DNA from: Trichomonas vaginalis G3
Taxonomy: Eukaryota > Parabasalia > Trichomonadida > Trichomonadidae
Length of the DNA stretch: 64,000 nucleotides
Direction of reading: 5' to 3'
NCBI RefSeq assembly: GCF_026262505.1
Contig: NC_067206.1
Coordinates: forward strand, 310,001-374,000
Within the stretch, counting starts at the first letter, position 1; every line of letters begins with the position of its first letter. Below, in pieces: positions 25,900 to 35,770 of the stretch. The notes beneath the pieces are model-generated. The model was not told the DNA's origin, searched no databases, and was given only the letters and a program-made list of their open reading frames with translations. The position numbers and the translations under genes were made by a program.

Positions 25900-26515
25900 A
25901 CTTCTTCGTAAAGACTTTGTTGAGATTTCTTCGTAAATGAGTGTAAATGACCCAAAAATATATTTAGGGTAGAAGGGTATATCTACCCCGTTTTCTACCC
26001 TCATTTCTACCCTCTTGAATTTTCATGAATTTCTTCGTAAGACTTTGTTAAGACTTCTTCGTAAAGACTTTGTCAAGATTTCTTCGTAAAGACTTTGTTA
26101 AGACTTCTTCGTAAAGACTTTGTTGAGATTTCATCGTAAAGACTTTGTTAAGATTTCTTCGTAAAGACTTTGTTGAGACTTCTTCGTAAAGACTTTGTCA
26201 AGACTTCATCGTAAAGACTTTGTTGAGATTTCTTCGTAAAGACTTTGTTAAGACTTCTTCGTAAAGACTTTGTTGAGACTTCTTCGTAAAGACTTTGTTG
26301 AGACTTCATCGTAAAGACTTTGTCAAGACTTCATCGTAAAGACTTTGTCAAGACTTCATCGTAAAGACTTTGTTGAGATTTCTTCGTAAAGACTTTGTTA
26401 AGACTTCTTCGTAAAGACTTTGTTGAGACTTCTTCGTAAAGACTTTGTTGAGATTTCTTCGTAAAGACTTTGTCAAGACTTCATCGTAAAGACTTTGTTG
26501 AGATTTCTTCGTAAA
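25900..26515. repeat. 24-bp minisatellite, expanded in right end
   Basis: About two dozen units of AAGACTTTGTTGAGACTTCT + TCGT with variants (TCAAG, TTAAG, TTGAG; TTCGT or ATCGT), interrupted once by a copy of the 75-bp repeat near 25955-26025. The left end carries fewer units. Confidence 0.88.
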
Positions 26516-26547
26516 TGACCCTAGTAGTATATTTTTGGTGTAAATTT

Positions 26548-26708
26548 CATGAAAATTCAAGAGGGTAGAAAAGAGGGTAGAAAACGGGGTAGATATACCC
26601 TTCTACCCTAAAATATATTTTTGGTGTAAATTTCATGAAAATTCAAGAGGGTAGAAAAGAGGGTAGAAAACGGGGTAGATATACCCTTCTACCCTAAAAT
26701 ATATTTTT
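26548..26708. repeat. Polinton-wide 75-bp repeat, two copies in right end
   Basis: Two direct copies of the unit in the orientation opposite to those at 2722-3200, as expected for the inverted end. Confidence 0.85.
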
Positions 26709-26734
26709 GCCTGATTTACACTCATGAACTTTCT

Positions 26735-26935
26735 TGTCTATGTTTTGTTAAGACTTCTTCGTAAAGACTTTGTTAAGACTTCTTCGTAAAGACTTTGTTA
26801 AGACTTCTTCGTAAATGTTTTGTTAAGACTTCTTCGTAAAGACTTTGTCAAGACTTCTTCGTAAATGTTTTGTTAAGACTTCTTCGTAAATGTTTTGTTA
26901 AGACTTCTTCATAAAGACTTTGTTGAGACTTCATT
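26735..26935. repeat. 24-bp minisatellite, outer right block
   Basis: About eight units including the ATGTTTTGTTAAGACTTC variant, matching the block at 2915-3010 but longer. Confidence 0.8.
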
Positions 26936-27097
26936 TATACTAAACATCTTCGGGGGCTAGAAGGCACGAAGTGCCTGGAAGCCATCCCCCAAGAAAAAAA
27001 AACTTCATTATACTCATTCATCCTCAGGGCTAGAAGGCACGAAGTGCCTGGAAGCCCCACTACCTTTTTTTTCTTTTTTTTTTTTTTTTTTTTTTTT

Positions 27098-27103
27098 TAT
27101 ATC
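27098..27103. repeat. Target-site duplication, right copy (TATATC)
   Basis: Direct copy of 2439-2444, immediately after the terminal T-tract of the Polinton. Confidence 0.85.
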
Positions 27104-27690
27104 AAAACTAGATATAATTTTTATATAAATAATTGGTTGAATCAGATATGATTTGATCAACATTTCAAACTTTTACATTGAATTTGATCAATACATCAAT
27201 CATGTTATCGAATTTTTCTTATCACATTTCTTGATTTGTGGATACAAAAAAAATTTACAAAAACTAAACCGTTTATCGTGAAAGAAAACTTAAGAAATAT
27301 GCATTTATTTTTTCTTTGTACTTAATATTATGAGAACTTGTATCGTAATGAGATTTCGTTATCAAAAATTGAAAGCACGAAATTTGATCGAGAATTATTT
27401 TAAAGTTTTTATTATTCTTTTGTTCTACTAAGTCTATAATATTGTAAAACAATATCAAACTTTTTATATACTGAACAAAAATTTAATTAAATCTCCTATC
27501 CTGATTTAACAGATAAAACACAGATGTGGAGTTTCACATTTTCAAATACTCTCAAATTTGAGGGATAAATACTTTTTATCGTGTGTAAAATATATTTTCG
27601 AGCTAATCCCTTTCTTGTTCGATTATATTTTGATCATAAAAATTGAAACATAAATTTTCTTCAAAAAGTATCAAACTCGCACACTTGTAA
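27104..27690. other. AT-rich spacer
   Basis: Host spacer between the Polinton and the Myb gene; very AT-rich, only short chance frames. It should include the Myb promoter. Confidence 0.5.
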
Positions 27691-28293
27691 ATGCATGCTG
27701 AACATAAAGAAACGAGAAAACCTCGCCATAAATTTACTGAGGAAGAAGATAAACTTATTAGACAACAAATTGCAGCCGTTGGAGAAGGAAATTGGACTCT
27801 TATTGCAAAAGTTGTTCCTGGTCGAACTGCTCGCCAGTGTCGCGAGAGATGGATCAATTACCTATCGCCAAACGTTGCAAATACGCCATGGACAGAAGAA
27901 GAAGATAGAATGCTTGAAAATTTAGTCGAAACACTTGGAACGAAATGGTGCGTTATTGCAAAGCAGTTTCCAAGGAGGACGGATGTACTTATCAAAAATC
28001 GTTGGTCATTACTTAATAGAAGGAAAATTAAAAAACAAAAAAAAATTAAATCAGAACCTCCGTTATCTAAAGCAATCCCTCCTCCCCCTCCAGAGAATAG
28101 ACCAGAACCGCCTGTTAAAACAAGCCAAACACAATTTAGTATTTCATCTCTTATATCAGTTCCTCAATCAAATCTTGTTTCATCGATTCCTCCACTTCTC
28201 CCAAAAACAAAAACAAAAGCGGCTCATGTATCAGTTGAAATGCCAATATCCTTTCCAAAATCACTCATTTTAAGGCCTGTCATCTGGTTCTAA
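27691..28293 (+). CDS. Two-repeat Myb DNA-binding protein
   Basis: 200 residues. Two Myb repeats lie at about 11-62 and 63-112: first HKFTEEEDKLIRQQIAAVGE with NWTLIAKVV and a GRTARQCRERWINYL recognition helix, then PWTEEEDRMLENLVETLGTK with CVIAKQF and RRTDVLIKNRW. The first repeat has Phe in place of the first Trp, common in trichomonad Mybs. The rest is a basic linker (RRKIKKQKKIK) and a Pro/Ser-rich tail with IPPPPPENRPEPP, probably an activation or interaction region. Nuclear transcription regulator. The ATG at 27691 follows TCAAACTCGCACACTTGTAA. Confidence 0.93.
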   Translation: MHAEHKETRKPRHKFTEEEDKLIRQQIAAVGEGNWTLIAKVVPGRTARQCRERWINYLSPNVANTPWTEEEDRMLENLVETLGTKWCVIAKQFPRRTDVLIKNRWSLLNRRKIKKQKKIKSEPPLSKAIPPPPPENRPEPPVKTSQTQFSISSLISVPQSNLVSSIPPLLPKTKTKAAHVSVEMPISFPKSLILRPVIWF

Positions 28294-28807
28294 TAGCCTC
28301 TATATGTATCTCTCTAATCATATGAATTTTTGTCTCTTAGACATATTCAAATTAATATAATTTTTTAACCATGTGAAAAATAAGAGTTATATTATATTGT
28401 TATGATTTCTAAATAATTTTTAATACATTATCTTAGAAATAAAATAAATTGTACTTTATAAATAATCTTTATTTTTTTGTCCCAACGCAAATCTTAAAAA
28501 ATAAGATATTATACAGTTATAAAATGCATTCGTATGTCATCAATGCATACAAATATATAAATGGTTTCATGATTTTGCCCATGGAATTAAATTATTTTAA
28601 AACTCATTAAATCATTAATGAATTCATGCTCAAAATCATTGATTAATTGGTGATCAAGCATTACGAACATGCAAATTCGTGATCCAATCTTACCTTATTT
28701 GAATCAAAGGAAGGCATTGAATCTGAGTATAAACTTATGCAATAGCAATGATTACACATCATGGCTATTGAATATACTTTGCTTGAAATGTATATATCTT
28801 TGAAAAA
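28294..28807. other. Convergent AT-rich spacer
   Basis: Lies between the 3' ends of the Myb gene and the CaaX-protein gene; no gene or repeat is seen. Confidence 0.5.
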
Positions 28808-29077
28808 TCATATTATATGGCAACAAGTCGAAGTTTGAACAGGATGTTCGTTATATTCTTGATTTGGTGTTACCTCTGGTTGTGATAATTTTTTTGATTC
28901 TGGTTCATCTTCGATTTCGACTTTAGAATTTTGTAATAAAATAGAAGAGTCTGGAATCTCGGATGTAACTGAATCGTCTTCCTCTTCCATGTTTTCGCCA
29001 TCATCTGTATGTTGCTCAATGACTAAAATCTCTGGAATGTGATCAGATTGTTCGTTATCCGAAGTCTCGTTACTCAT
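28808..29077 (-). CDS. Small acidic protein with CaaX-like C-terminus
   Basis: 89 residues, strongly acidic and disordered (MSNETSDNEQSDHIPEILVI, then DDGENMEEEDDSVTSEIPDS), ending QTSTCCHII. The last four residues (CHII) fit a CaaX prenylation box with a neighbouring Cys, so the protein may be lipid-anchored to a membrane. There is no GTPase domain. Just upstream lies the AAAAGTGACAAT motif found before two other genes here. An ATG 4 bases before the start opens only a three-codon frame overlapping it. No family recognised. Confidence 0.55.
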   Translation of the reverse strand: MSNETSDNEQSDHIPEILVIEQHTDDGENMEEEDDSVTSEIPDSSILLQNSKVEIEDEPESKKLSQPEVTPNQEYNEHPVQTSTCCHII

Positions 29078-29079
29078 CC

Positions 29080-29091
29080 ATTGTCACTTTT
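29080..29091 (-). promoter_or_regulatory. AAAAGTGACAAT start-proximal motif
   Basis: Directly before the start of the acidic protein. The same or nearly the same 12 bases lie directly before the starts at 48921 and 56094, also host genes. Possibly an initiator or core promoter motif. Confidence 0.4.
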
Positions 29092-29437
29092 CTAATCAAA
29101 ATTTTTGAAATAAAATGACTAAATAGATAAAATATAGGACATACTAAATGCACATCAAGTAAAAATTCGATTAAAACTTCTTAGTAAAAAGAATTTAAGA
29201 TAAATTTACCTATTTCTTCAACATTGATGAGTGAAATATAATTATATATAACCAAAATTATTTTTTAGAACTTGTCAAGTGCTAATACGAAAAAATGTTC
29301 ATGTTAGAAAATAAAATTCCTATTGTTATGGTGTAAAGCAGCTTAACCAAGTAAATAATGTTTATCTCTTAATGTAAATTTTGGGAATATAAGCGTTATC
29401 ATAACAATTGATGATTTTGAAAAAATATTTGTTGAAT
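29092..29437. other. AT-rich spacer
   Basis: Host spacer up to the edge of the next mobile element; nothing recognisable. Confidence 0.5.
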
Positions 29438-30708
29438 TACCCAGATTTTCCTTACTTTTACCACTCCCCATGTAATTTCTGGGGAAAATGATAATTCATT
29501 TTTTTTATGGATGAATAGATCGTTTTCCTAGAAAGGACCTCATATCTCTGGCTAAAAAGAGTGTCAGATCCTAAATAGGTTATTGATCTAGTGTACAAAT
29601 CCAATAAAAAGCCTATTTTTTGGCTTTTTTGGTGCTCATTTTTTCGAAGATCTACATGAATATGGGGAAACCATCGGATTTTTTTGGTTAACCCACATCT
29701 TCATGTAGTCTGGACTATCTTTCCTCGAAGGACCTCTTTACGGGTGTAAAAACTCATAAAGTTCTCAAAAGATTCATTCTCGATCTCCATGCTGAAAGAA
29801 TTTACAATAAAAAAGAGATCTACGCATCAAACTACAGCCATAAATGAACTGAACCCTAAAGCTCAGCTCTTAGTTTATCAAAAACGTCGAAATCCTTCTC
29901 ATTGCAATCAAATTTTCTCAATAACTCATAAGAAAAATCGAATTTTGATTAAGCCGATGTTATAGGTATCACAAATACTACAAACTTGAGCAATATCGAA
30001 ATTGCCAGCAAAAGTTTGAAATTGCATTGCTCATATTTGTTTTGTAAACTAAAAATCTGCTTATATTATTCATTAATTTTTTATATATTATTCATATACT
30101 TTAATAAAACAATACTATTTCACCTTAAAAATGAATTTCATAAGTCAATATTATTTTTTTGAAAATGTATCAATTTTCGATTAAAACAACATGAGAATAA
30201 AATTTACGCAAAATTATTTTAAAAAATGGTTTTAAAAATTTACAATTGATTAAGAATAAGATTGGAAGAAGTTTTGAAGTTTAATTTTAAGAAAAAAAAT
30301 TCGGATATTATTCATGGATCTAAGTAATCTGATATTTGAGTATCGGCACTATGCATAAAACATATATTTATAGTTTTTTTGGAGTTTTATGATTTTAAAT
30401 ATATTCAAATTTGGCAATCCAATAGATTTTTAAAAAATAGGTAAATAAAAATAGATTACATATGCAGCAGATTTAGAACATGAAACAAATCTTATAGTGA
30501 CCCAAAAAAAAATTCATGATCCAAAAAGAAAAAAATTGGCTAAATGGGAATCAAAGCTTTGCATAATGAATAATTATTTCGGATGTTTCCACTAAACTAC
30601 ACCGGCAGTTCGAAAAATACCCTTGGTGGTTCTATTTAATAGCTACTTCCAACGATAGGCGGTGTCCCCAGCTTTAGAGAGGTGGTAAAAGTAAGGCAAA
30701 TCTGGGTA
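29438..30708. mobile_element. Inverted-repeat DNA element, 1.27 kb, no coding capacity
   Basis: Ends are inverted copies: TACCCAGATTTTCCTTACTT with TTACCAC on the left, and GTGGTAAAAGTAAGGCAAAT with CTGGGTA on the right, about 28 bases with one mismatch. Only short frames lie inside; several internal hairpins occur (CTACATGAATATGGGG near 29651 against CCCACATCTTCATGTAG near 29691). A clear target duplication is not visible: both sides carry AT. Probably a non-autonomous TIR element (MITE-like); superfamily unknown. Its right end lies 5 bases from the foldback element. Confidence 0.6.
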
Positions 30709-31657
30709 ATATATACCCTATAATTCCTGGGTTGTCAATTTTTTGGGGGCCTATGGAGAAATTTACTTTATCAATAGCGCACCATAGATTCGAATCCAGA
30801 GCCTATAATTCTAGAAGTAGATGAAGGTACCCTAGAATAACTATGTGGTGTAGTTTTTATTGCTATTTAAGATATCACATAAAATATATTAATCAAATAA
30901 TAAAAATTTCAATAAAATTAAATAATTGTTATTTTTATATAGAGTAGATATTATTTCTATATTTAGATCGAAAAAATAAATAATTCTGAAGTACTAGTAA
31001 TATTCATCCATGATGATTTATTTTTCAATATTATACAATAAGAAATATCTTTATAAGTTTTTTTTTGAAAAATGTTTAAAATTGAGAGATCAAAATTTCG
31101 ATTTGTGAAAAGAAATCATAAATCAAATATGTCCTAATTTTTGTTTTTATTAGGGTATACATGTTTTATACTCGAAGTACGGTATGTTGTTGTTTTTTTA
31201 TTCAATAATTAAAAACTTGCATACAGGTCGTAAGGTGTTGGAATATCGTACACAGAGGTACGCACATGTCTAGGGCAACTATTTGTTATGAATGAGTGTA
31301 TTTTAAAAGATTTGAAATATCATAAGATTGATCCAAAATGGCATTATAATAAATGTTTTTATCCAATGTTAATTATATTTTAAATAAAGTAATGCAAAAT
31401 TAATGACTTTTGAAAATTGAGAGAGAGAACAAAAATAGAGTTTTTAAAAAACTAAATGTTGAAATAGTTTGAGATATCAATAAAATTAACAGTGAAAAAT
31501 ATTAATCAGAATAAATACAAAAATTGGGTATCTTATTGAAAAAATATGTGAAAAAGAGTGAAGATCAACCGAAATTTTATATTAATATAAAGGATATAAA
31601 AGAAATGTGAACGTAAATAAATATAAATTAAAAGATATAATTAAAATTTTTAATAAA

Positions 31658-32040
31658 GTTGAATCAAAGACAACAATTGATAGACAATTGTTGTCTTTGT
31701 GTACAACATTCACTTGAATTATAAACAATAACAAGTGTTTGTTGTTCACTGAGCAACTTTGATAAGAATCATTTGTGATTCTTGTCAAAGTTGAATCAAA
31801 GACAACAATTGATAGACAATTGTTGTCTTTGTGTACAACATTCACTTGAATTATAAACAATAACAAGTGTTTGTTGTTCACTGAGCAACTTTGATAAGAA
31901 TCATTTGTGATTCTTGTCAAAGTTGAATCAAAGACAACAATTGATAGATAATTGTTGTCTTTGTGTACAACATTCACTTGAATTATAAACAATAACAAGT
32001 GTTTGTTGTTCACTGAGCAACTTTTAGAAGAATCATTTTG
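31658..32040. repeat. 132-bp tandem array made of hairpins, left arm
   Basis: Three units starting at 31658, 31790 and 31922. Each unit holds three hairpins in a row: AAAGACAACAATTG against CAATTGTTGTCTTT, an arm around CAACATTCACTTGAAT and AAGTGTTTGTTG, and CAACTTTGATAAGAATCA against TGATTCTTGTCAAAGTTG. Unit length is a multiple of three, so a periodic frame stays open on the minus strand. Confidence 0.85.
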
Positions 32041-32084
32041 TAATACTTTGAAACACAAAATAGCATATTATGCTTTTATTTATC

Positions 32085-32262
32085 TATATGTGTCATTTTG
32101 GGAGACATTGTCTATGCAAGTCTCCCAGAATGACACATTCATACACAATCTTCTTCTGATTGTGTATCTTTTGTCAACAAAGTGCAACAGTGCACTGTTA
32201 TTGTGTGCTATGTGTCATTGTGGGAGACATTGTCTATGCAAGTCTCCCAGAATGACACATTC
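32085..32262. repeat. 122-bp hairpin repeat, partial array in left arm
   Basis: About one and a half units of the repeat forming the central array at 33374. Confidence 0.8.
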
Positions 32263-33373
32263 TTCTCAAATGTTCTTACACTCTATTAAAACTATTCATA
32301 AATACAATTTCAATCTTATCCTCATTTTCTTCCTATTACACGTATCGAATCCCAACCTACTGAAACACTTATTCCTCACAATCATTCGCAAATTTTTCTA
32401 ATCTATGTTTTCTCAACTATTATCCTTTACCTTCATAACAGCATTTAAATATTCCTAATGGAATTTAATGTTTTCCTATTAAATACTTAATCACACAAAA
32501 ATTATATTATCAAATTTTTATATCATTCTTAAATTCCAGATTATATTGCTTACTTTGCAAGCTAACTATAATATAGTGTGATAGCCTTATTGAACTTTGA
32601 TCAAATCCTCCTTCGTCCGTTAAAAATTAAGATGCGTTTAAAAAATCGGAAAAAAATTCTTTTGTTTTATTTTTAATTTTTCAACCGATAAAACTTTTTA
32701 GAAAAACTCCAAATTCCAAGAAATGCTTAGATTCAATATGAAGAACATATTCATACAGTCATTTCGTTTCAAATTTCAATTTTCAAATCGAACAAAGCTG
32801 CAAATTTGAATACTTTACAAAATTTTGAAACGTCTTTTCCCGAATGAATATTGAGTTTCAAGCCGGACAAGCTATAGCAAAACTGATCCTTATGACCCAC
32901 TCTATCATTTTGGTTTTTTTGCAAAACGTGGGTAAACACCCATCTCATAACACATTTTTTGCAAAATTAGGTAAAATCCGTGTAAATGCTCAGATACATG
33001 TGGCCAATAATATTTGAATACTGACAGGTCCGGATATCAGGTTTAAATAGCTGATTTAATTCGAAATATGAAAAAAGATGAAATCTCAATGTAATATAGT
33101 AAATTAAGAATCAGTATGAATGGTTATATGATTTTGATAAAAGAAAACTGAATGAAATAGAAAAAAAATTTGAATCTTAGAATTTGAAAGTAATGAAAGA
33201 AGAAAAAGTGGATTTAAAGGAGGTTTTATGATAAGGTATTGTCGGGTATTAGAAGTGAACGTGTTGAAAAGAGATATTTAATTAATATGAGACAAAATTA
33301 AAACACGAAAAGTGCATAATGCACTCTTGTCGGTCGAAGTTCCGCAATCGTATTCTAATTGCGGAAGATTGTC

Positions 33374-34052
33374 TCATTCTGGAAGACATTGTCTATGCAA
33401 GTCTCCCAGAATGACACATTCATACACAATCTTCTTCTGATTGTGTATCTTTTGTCAACAAAGTGCAACAGTGCACTGTTATTGTGTGCTGTGTGTCATT
33501 GTGGGAGACATTGTCTATGCAAGTCTCCCAGAATGACACATTCATACACAATCTTCTTCTGATTGTGTATCTTTTGTCAACAAAGTGCAACAGTGCACTG
33601 TTATTGTGTGCTGTGTGTCATTGTGGGAGACATTGTCTATGCAAGTCTCCCAGAATGACACATTCATACACAATCTTCTTCTGATTGTGTATCTTTTGTC
33701 AACAAAGTGCAACAGTGCACTGTTATTGTGTGCTATGTGTCATTGTGGGAGACATTGTCTATGCAAGTCTCCCAGAATGACACATTCATACACAATCTTC
33801 TTCTGATTGTGTATCTTTTGTCAACAAAGTGCAACAGTGCACTGTTATTGTGTGCTGTGTGTCATTGTGGGAGACATTGTCTATGCAAGTCTCCCAGAAT
33901 GACACATTCATACACAATCTTCTTCTGATTGTGTATCTTTTGTCAACAAAGTGCAACAGTGCACTGTTATTGTGTGCTATGTGTCATTGTGGGAGACATT
34001 GTCTATGCAAGTCTCCCAGAATGACACATTCATACACAATCTTCAATTCTTC
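33374..34052. repeat. 122-bp tandem array made of hairpins, centre of foldback
   Basis: About five and a half units, exactly 122 bases apart (starts repeat at 33463, 33585, 33707, 33829). Each holds GTGTCATTGTGGGAGAC pairing with GTCTCCCAGAATGACAC, ATACACAATC pairing with GATTGTGTAT, and AGTGCAACAGTGCACT. Units are nearly identical (GCTGTGTG or GCTATGTG variants). The 122-base period breaks frame, so short staggered frames repeat in register; none looks like a gene. Confidence 0.9.
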
Positions 34053-35093
34053 TTTTAATTTTGTCTCATATTAATTAAATATCTCTTTTCAACACGTTCA
34101 CTTCTAATACCCGACAATACCTTATCATAAAACCTCCTTTAAATCCACTTTTTCTTCTTTCATTACTTTCAAATTCTAAGATTCAAATTTTTTTTCTATT
34201 TCATTCAGTTTTCTTTTATCAAAATCATATAACCATTCATACTGATTCTTAATTTACTATATTACATTGAGATTTCATCTTTTTTCATATTTCGAATTAA
34301 ATCAGCTATTTAAACCTAATATCCGGACCTGTCAGTATTCAAATATTATTGGCCACATGTATCTGAGCATTTACACGGATTTTACCTAATTTTGCAAAAA
34401 ATGTGTTATGAGATGGGTGTTTACCCACGTTTTGCAAAAAAACCAAAATGATAGAGTGGGTCATAAGGATCAGTTTTGCTATAGCTTGTCCGGCTTGAAA
34501 CTCAATATTCATTCGGGAAAAGACGTTTCAAAATTTTGTAAAGTATTCAAATTTGCTGCTTTGTTCGATTTGAAAATTGAAATTTGAAACGAAATGACTG
34601 TATGAATATGTTCTTCATATTGAATCTAAGCATTTCTTGGAATTTGGAGTTTTTCTAAAAAGTTTTATCGGTTGAAAAATTAAAAATAAAACAAAAGAAT
34701 TTTTTTCCGATTTTTTAAACGCATCTTAATTTTTAACGGACGAAGGAGTATTTGATCAAAGTTCAATAAGGCTATCACACTATATTATAGTTAGCTTGCA
34801 AAGTAAGCAATATAATCTGGAATTTAAGAATGATATAAAAATTTGATAATATAATTTTTGTGTGATTAAGTATTTAATAGGAAAACATTAAATTTCATTA
34901 GGAATATTTAAATGCTGTTATGAAGGTAAAGGATAATAGTTGAGAAAACATAGATTAGAAAAATTTGCGAATGATTGTGAGGAATAAGTGTTTCAGTAGG
35001 TTGGGATTCGATACGTGTAATAGGAAGAAAATGAGGATAAGATTGAAATTGTATTTATGAATAGTTTTAATAGAGTGTAAGAACATTGAGAAG

Positions 35094-35263
35094 AATGTGT
35101 CATTCTGGGAGACTTGCATAGACAATGTCTCCCACAATGACACATAGCACACAATAACAGTGCACTGTTGCACTTTGTTGACAAAAGATACACAATCAGA
35201 AGAAGATTGTGTATGAATGTGTCATTCTGGGAGACTTGCATAGACAATGTCTCCCAAAATGAC
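35094..35263. repeat. 122-bp hairpin repeat, partial array in right arm
   Basis: Inverted counterpart of 32085-32262. Confidence 0.8.
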
Positions 35264-35319
35264 ACATATAGATAAATAAAAGCATAATATGCTATTTGTG
35301 TTTCAAAGTATTACAAAAT

Positions 35320-35702
35320 GATTCTTCTAAAAGTTGCTCAGTGAACAACAAACACTTGTTATTGTTTATAATTCAAGTGAATGTTGTACACAAAGACAAC
35401 AATTATCTATCAATTGTTGTCTTTGATTCAACTTTGACAAGAATCACAAATGATTCTTATCAAAGTTGCTCAGTGAACAACAAACACTTGTTATTGTTTA
35501 TAATTCAAGTGAATGTTGTACACAAAGACAACAATTGTCTATCAATTGTTGTCTTTGATTCAACTTTGACAAGAATCACAAATGATTCTTATCAAAGTTG
35601 CTCAGTGAACAACAAACACTTGTTATTGTTTATAATTCAAGTGAATGTTGTACACAAAGACAACAATTGTCTATCAATTGTTGTCTTTGATTCAACTTTA
35701 TT
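35320..35702. repeat. 132-bp tandem array, right arm
   Basis: Inverted counterpart of 31658-32040, again three units with the same small variant (TTATCTATCAA instead of TTGTCTATCAA) in the matching unit. The arms therefore copied together. Confidence 0.85.
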
Positions 35703-35763
35703 AAAAATTTTAATTATATCTTTTAATTTATATTTATTTACGTTCACATTTCTTTTATATCCT

Positions 35764-35770
35764 TTATATT
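35764..35770. repeat. Target duplication of nested insert, left (TTATATT)
   Basis: TTATATT precedes the insert and recurs at 37329-37335. The uninterrupted left arm of the foldback shows the empty site, CCTTTATATTAATATAAA, with a single copy. Confidence 0.75.

Larger units (their letters stand above)
2445..27097. mobile_element. Polinton/Maverick fossil, 24.65 kb
   Basis: A virus-like DNA element bounded by TATATC duplications and inverted ends: an A-tract followed by a GGGGCTTCCAGGCAC block on the left, and its inverse on the right. Parts in order: Dam-like methylase, small membrane and amphipathic proteins, jelly-roll-like duplicated gene, fibre genes, integrase, HNH copy, second jelly-roll-like copy, tRNA-like sequence, KilA-N block, packaging ATPase, HNH endonuclease, minor and major capsid genes, coiled-coil protein. 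It is broken: half a dozen or more breaks across integrase, fibre tip, capsid and duplicated genes. No DNA polymerase B or adenain-like protease is recognisable. Perfect duplications and very similar ends suggest a fairly recent insertion of an already decaying or fast-decaying copy. Treated as a fossil. Confidence 0.93.
25885..27097. repeat. Polinton right terminal inverted repeat
   Basis: Inverse of 2445-3519: minisatellite and 75-bp repeats, then the paired GAAGGCACGAAGTGCCTGGA hairpin blocks, then GGGGCTTCC in inverse and a T-tract that ends the element. Longer than the left end because the minisatellite is expanded. Confidence 0.85.
30714..33299. repeat. Foldback element, left arm
   Basis: Inverse of the right arm. 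Compared stretches near both ends and in the middle match base for base with rare differences, for example GGATATCAGG against GGATATTAGG near 33033. Confidence 0.75.

Noticed and set aside
33374-34052. CRISPR-like array (regular repeats)
   Set aside because: There are no unique spacers: the whole 122-bp unit repeats. The host is a eukaryote and no cas genes are present.
33359-34074. Five staggered 67-81-codon frames (LSMQVSQNDTFIHN units)
   Set aside because: They repeat every 122 bases as by-products of the tandem array; no start context or conserved protein feature.
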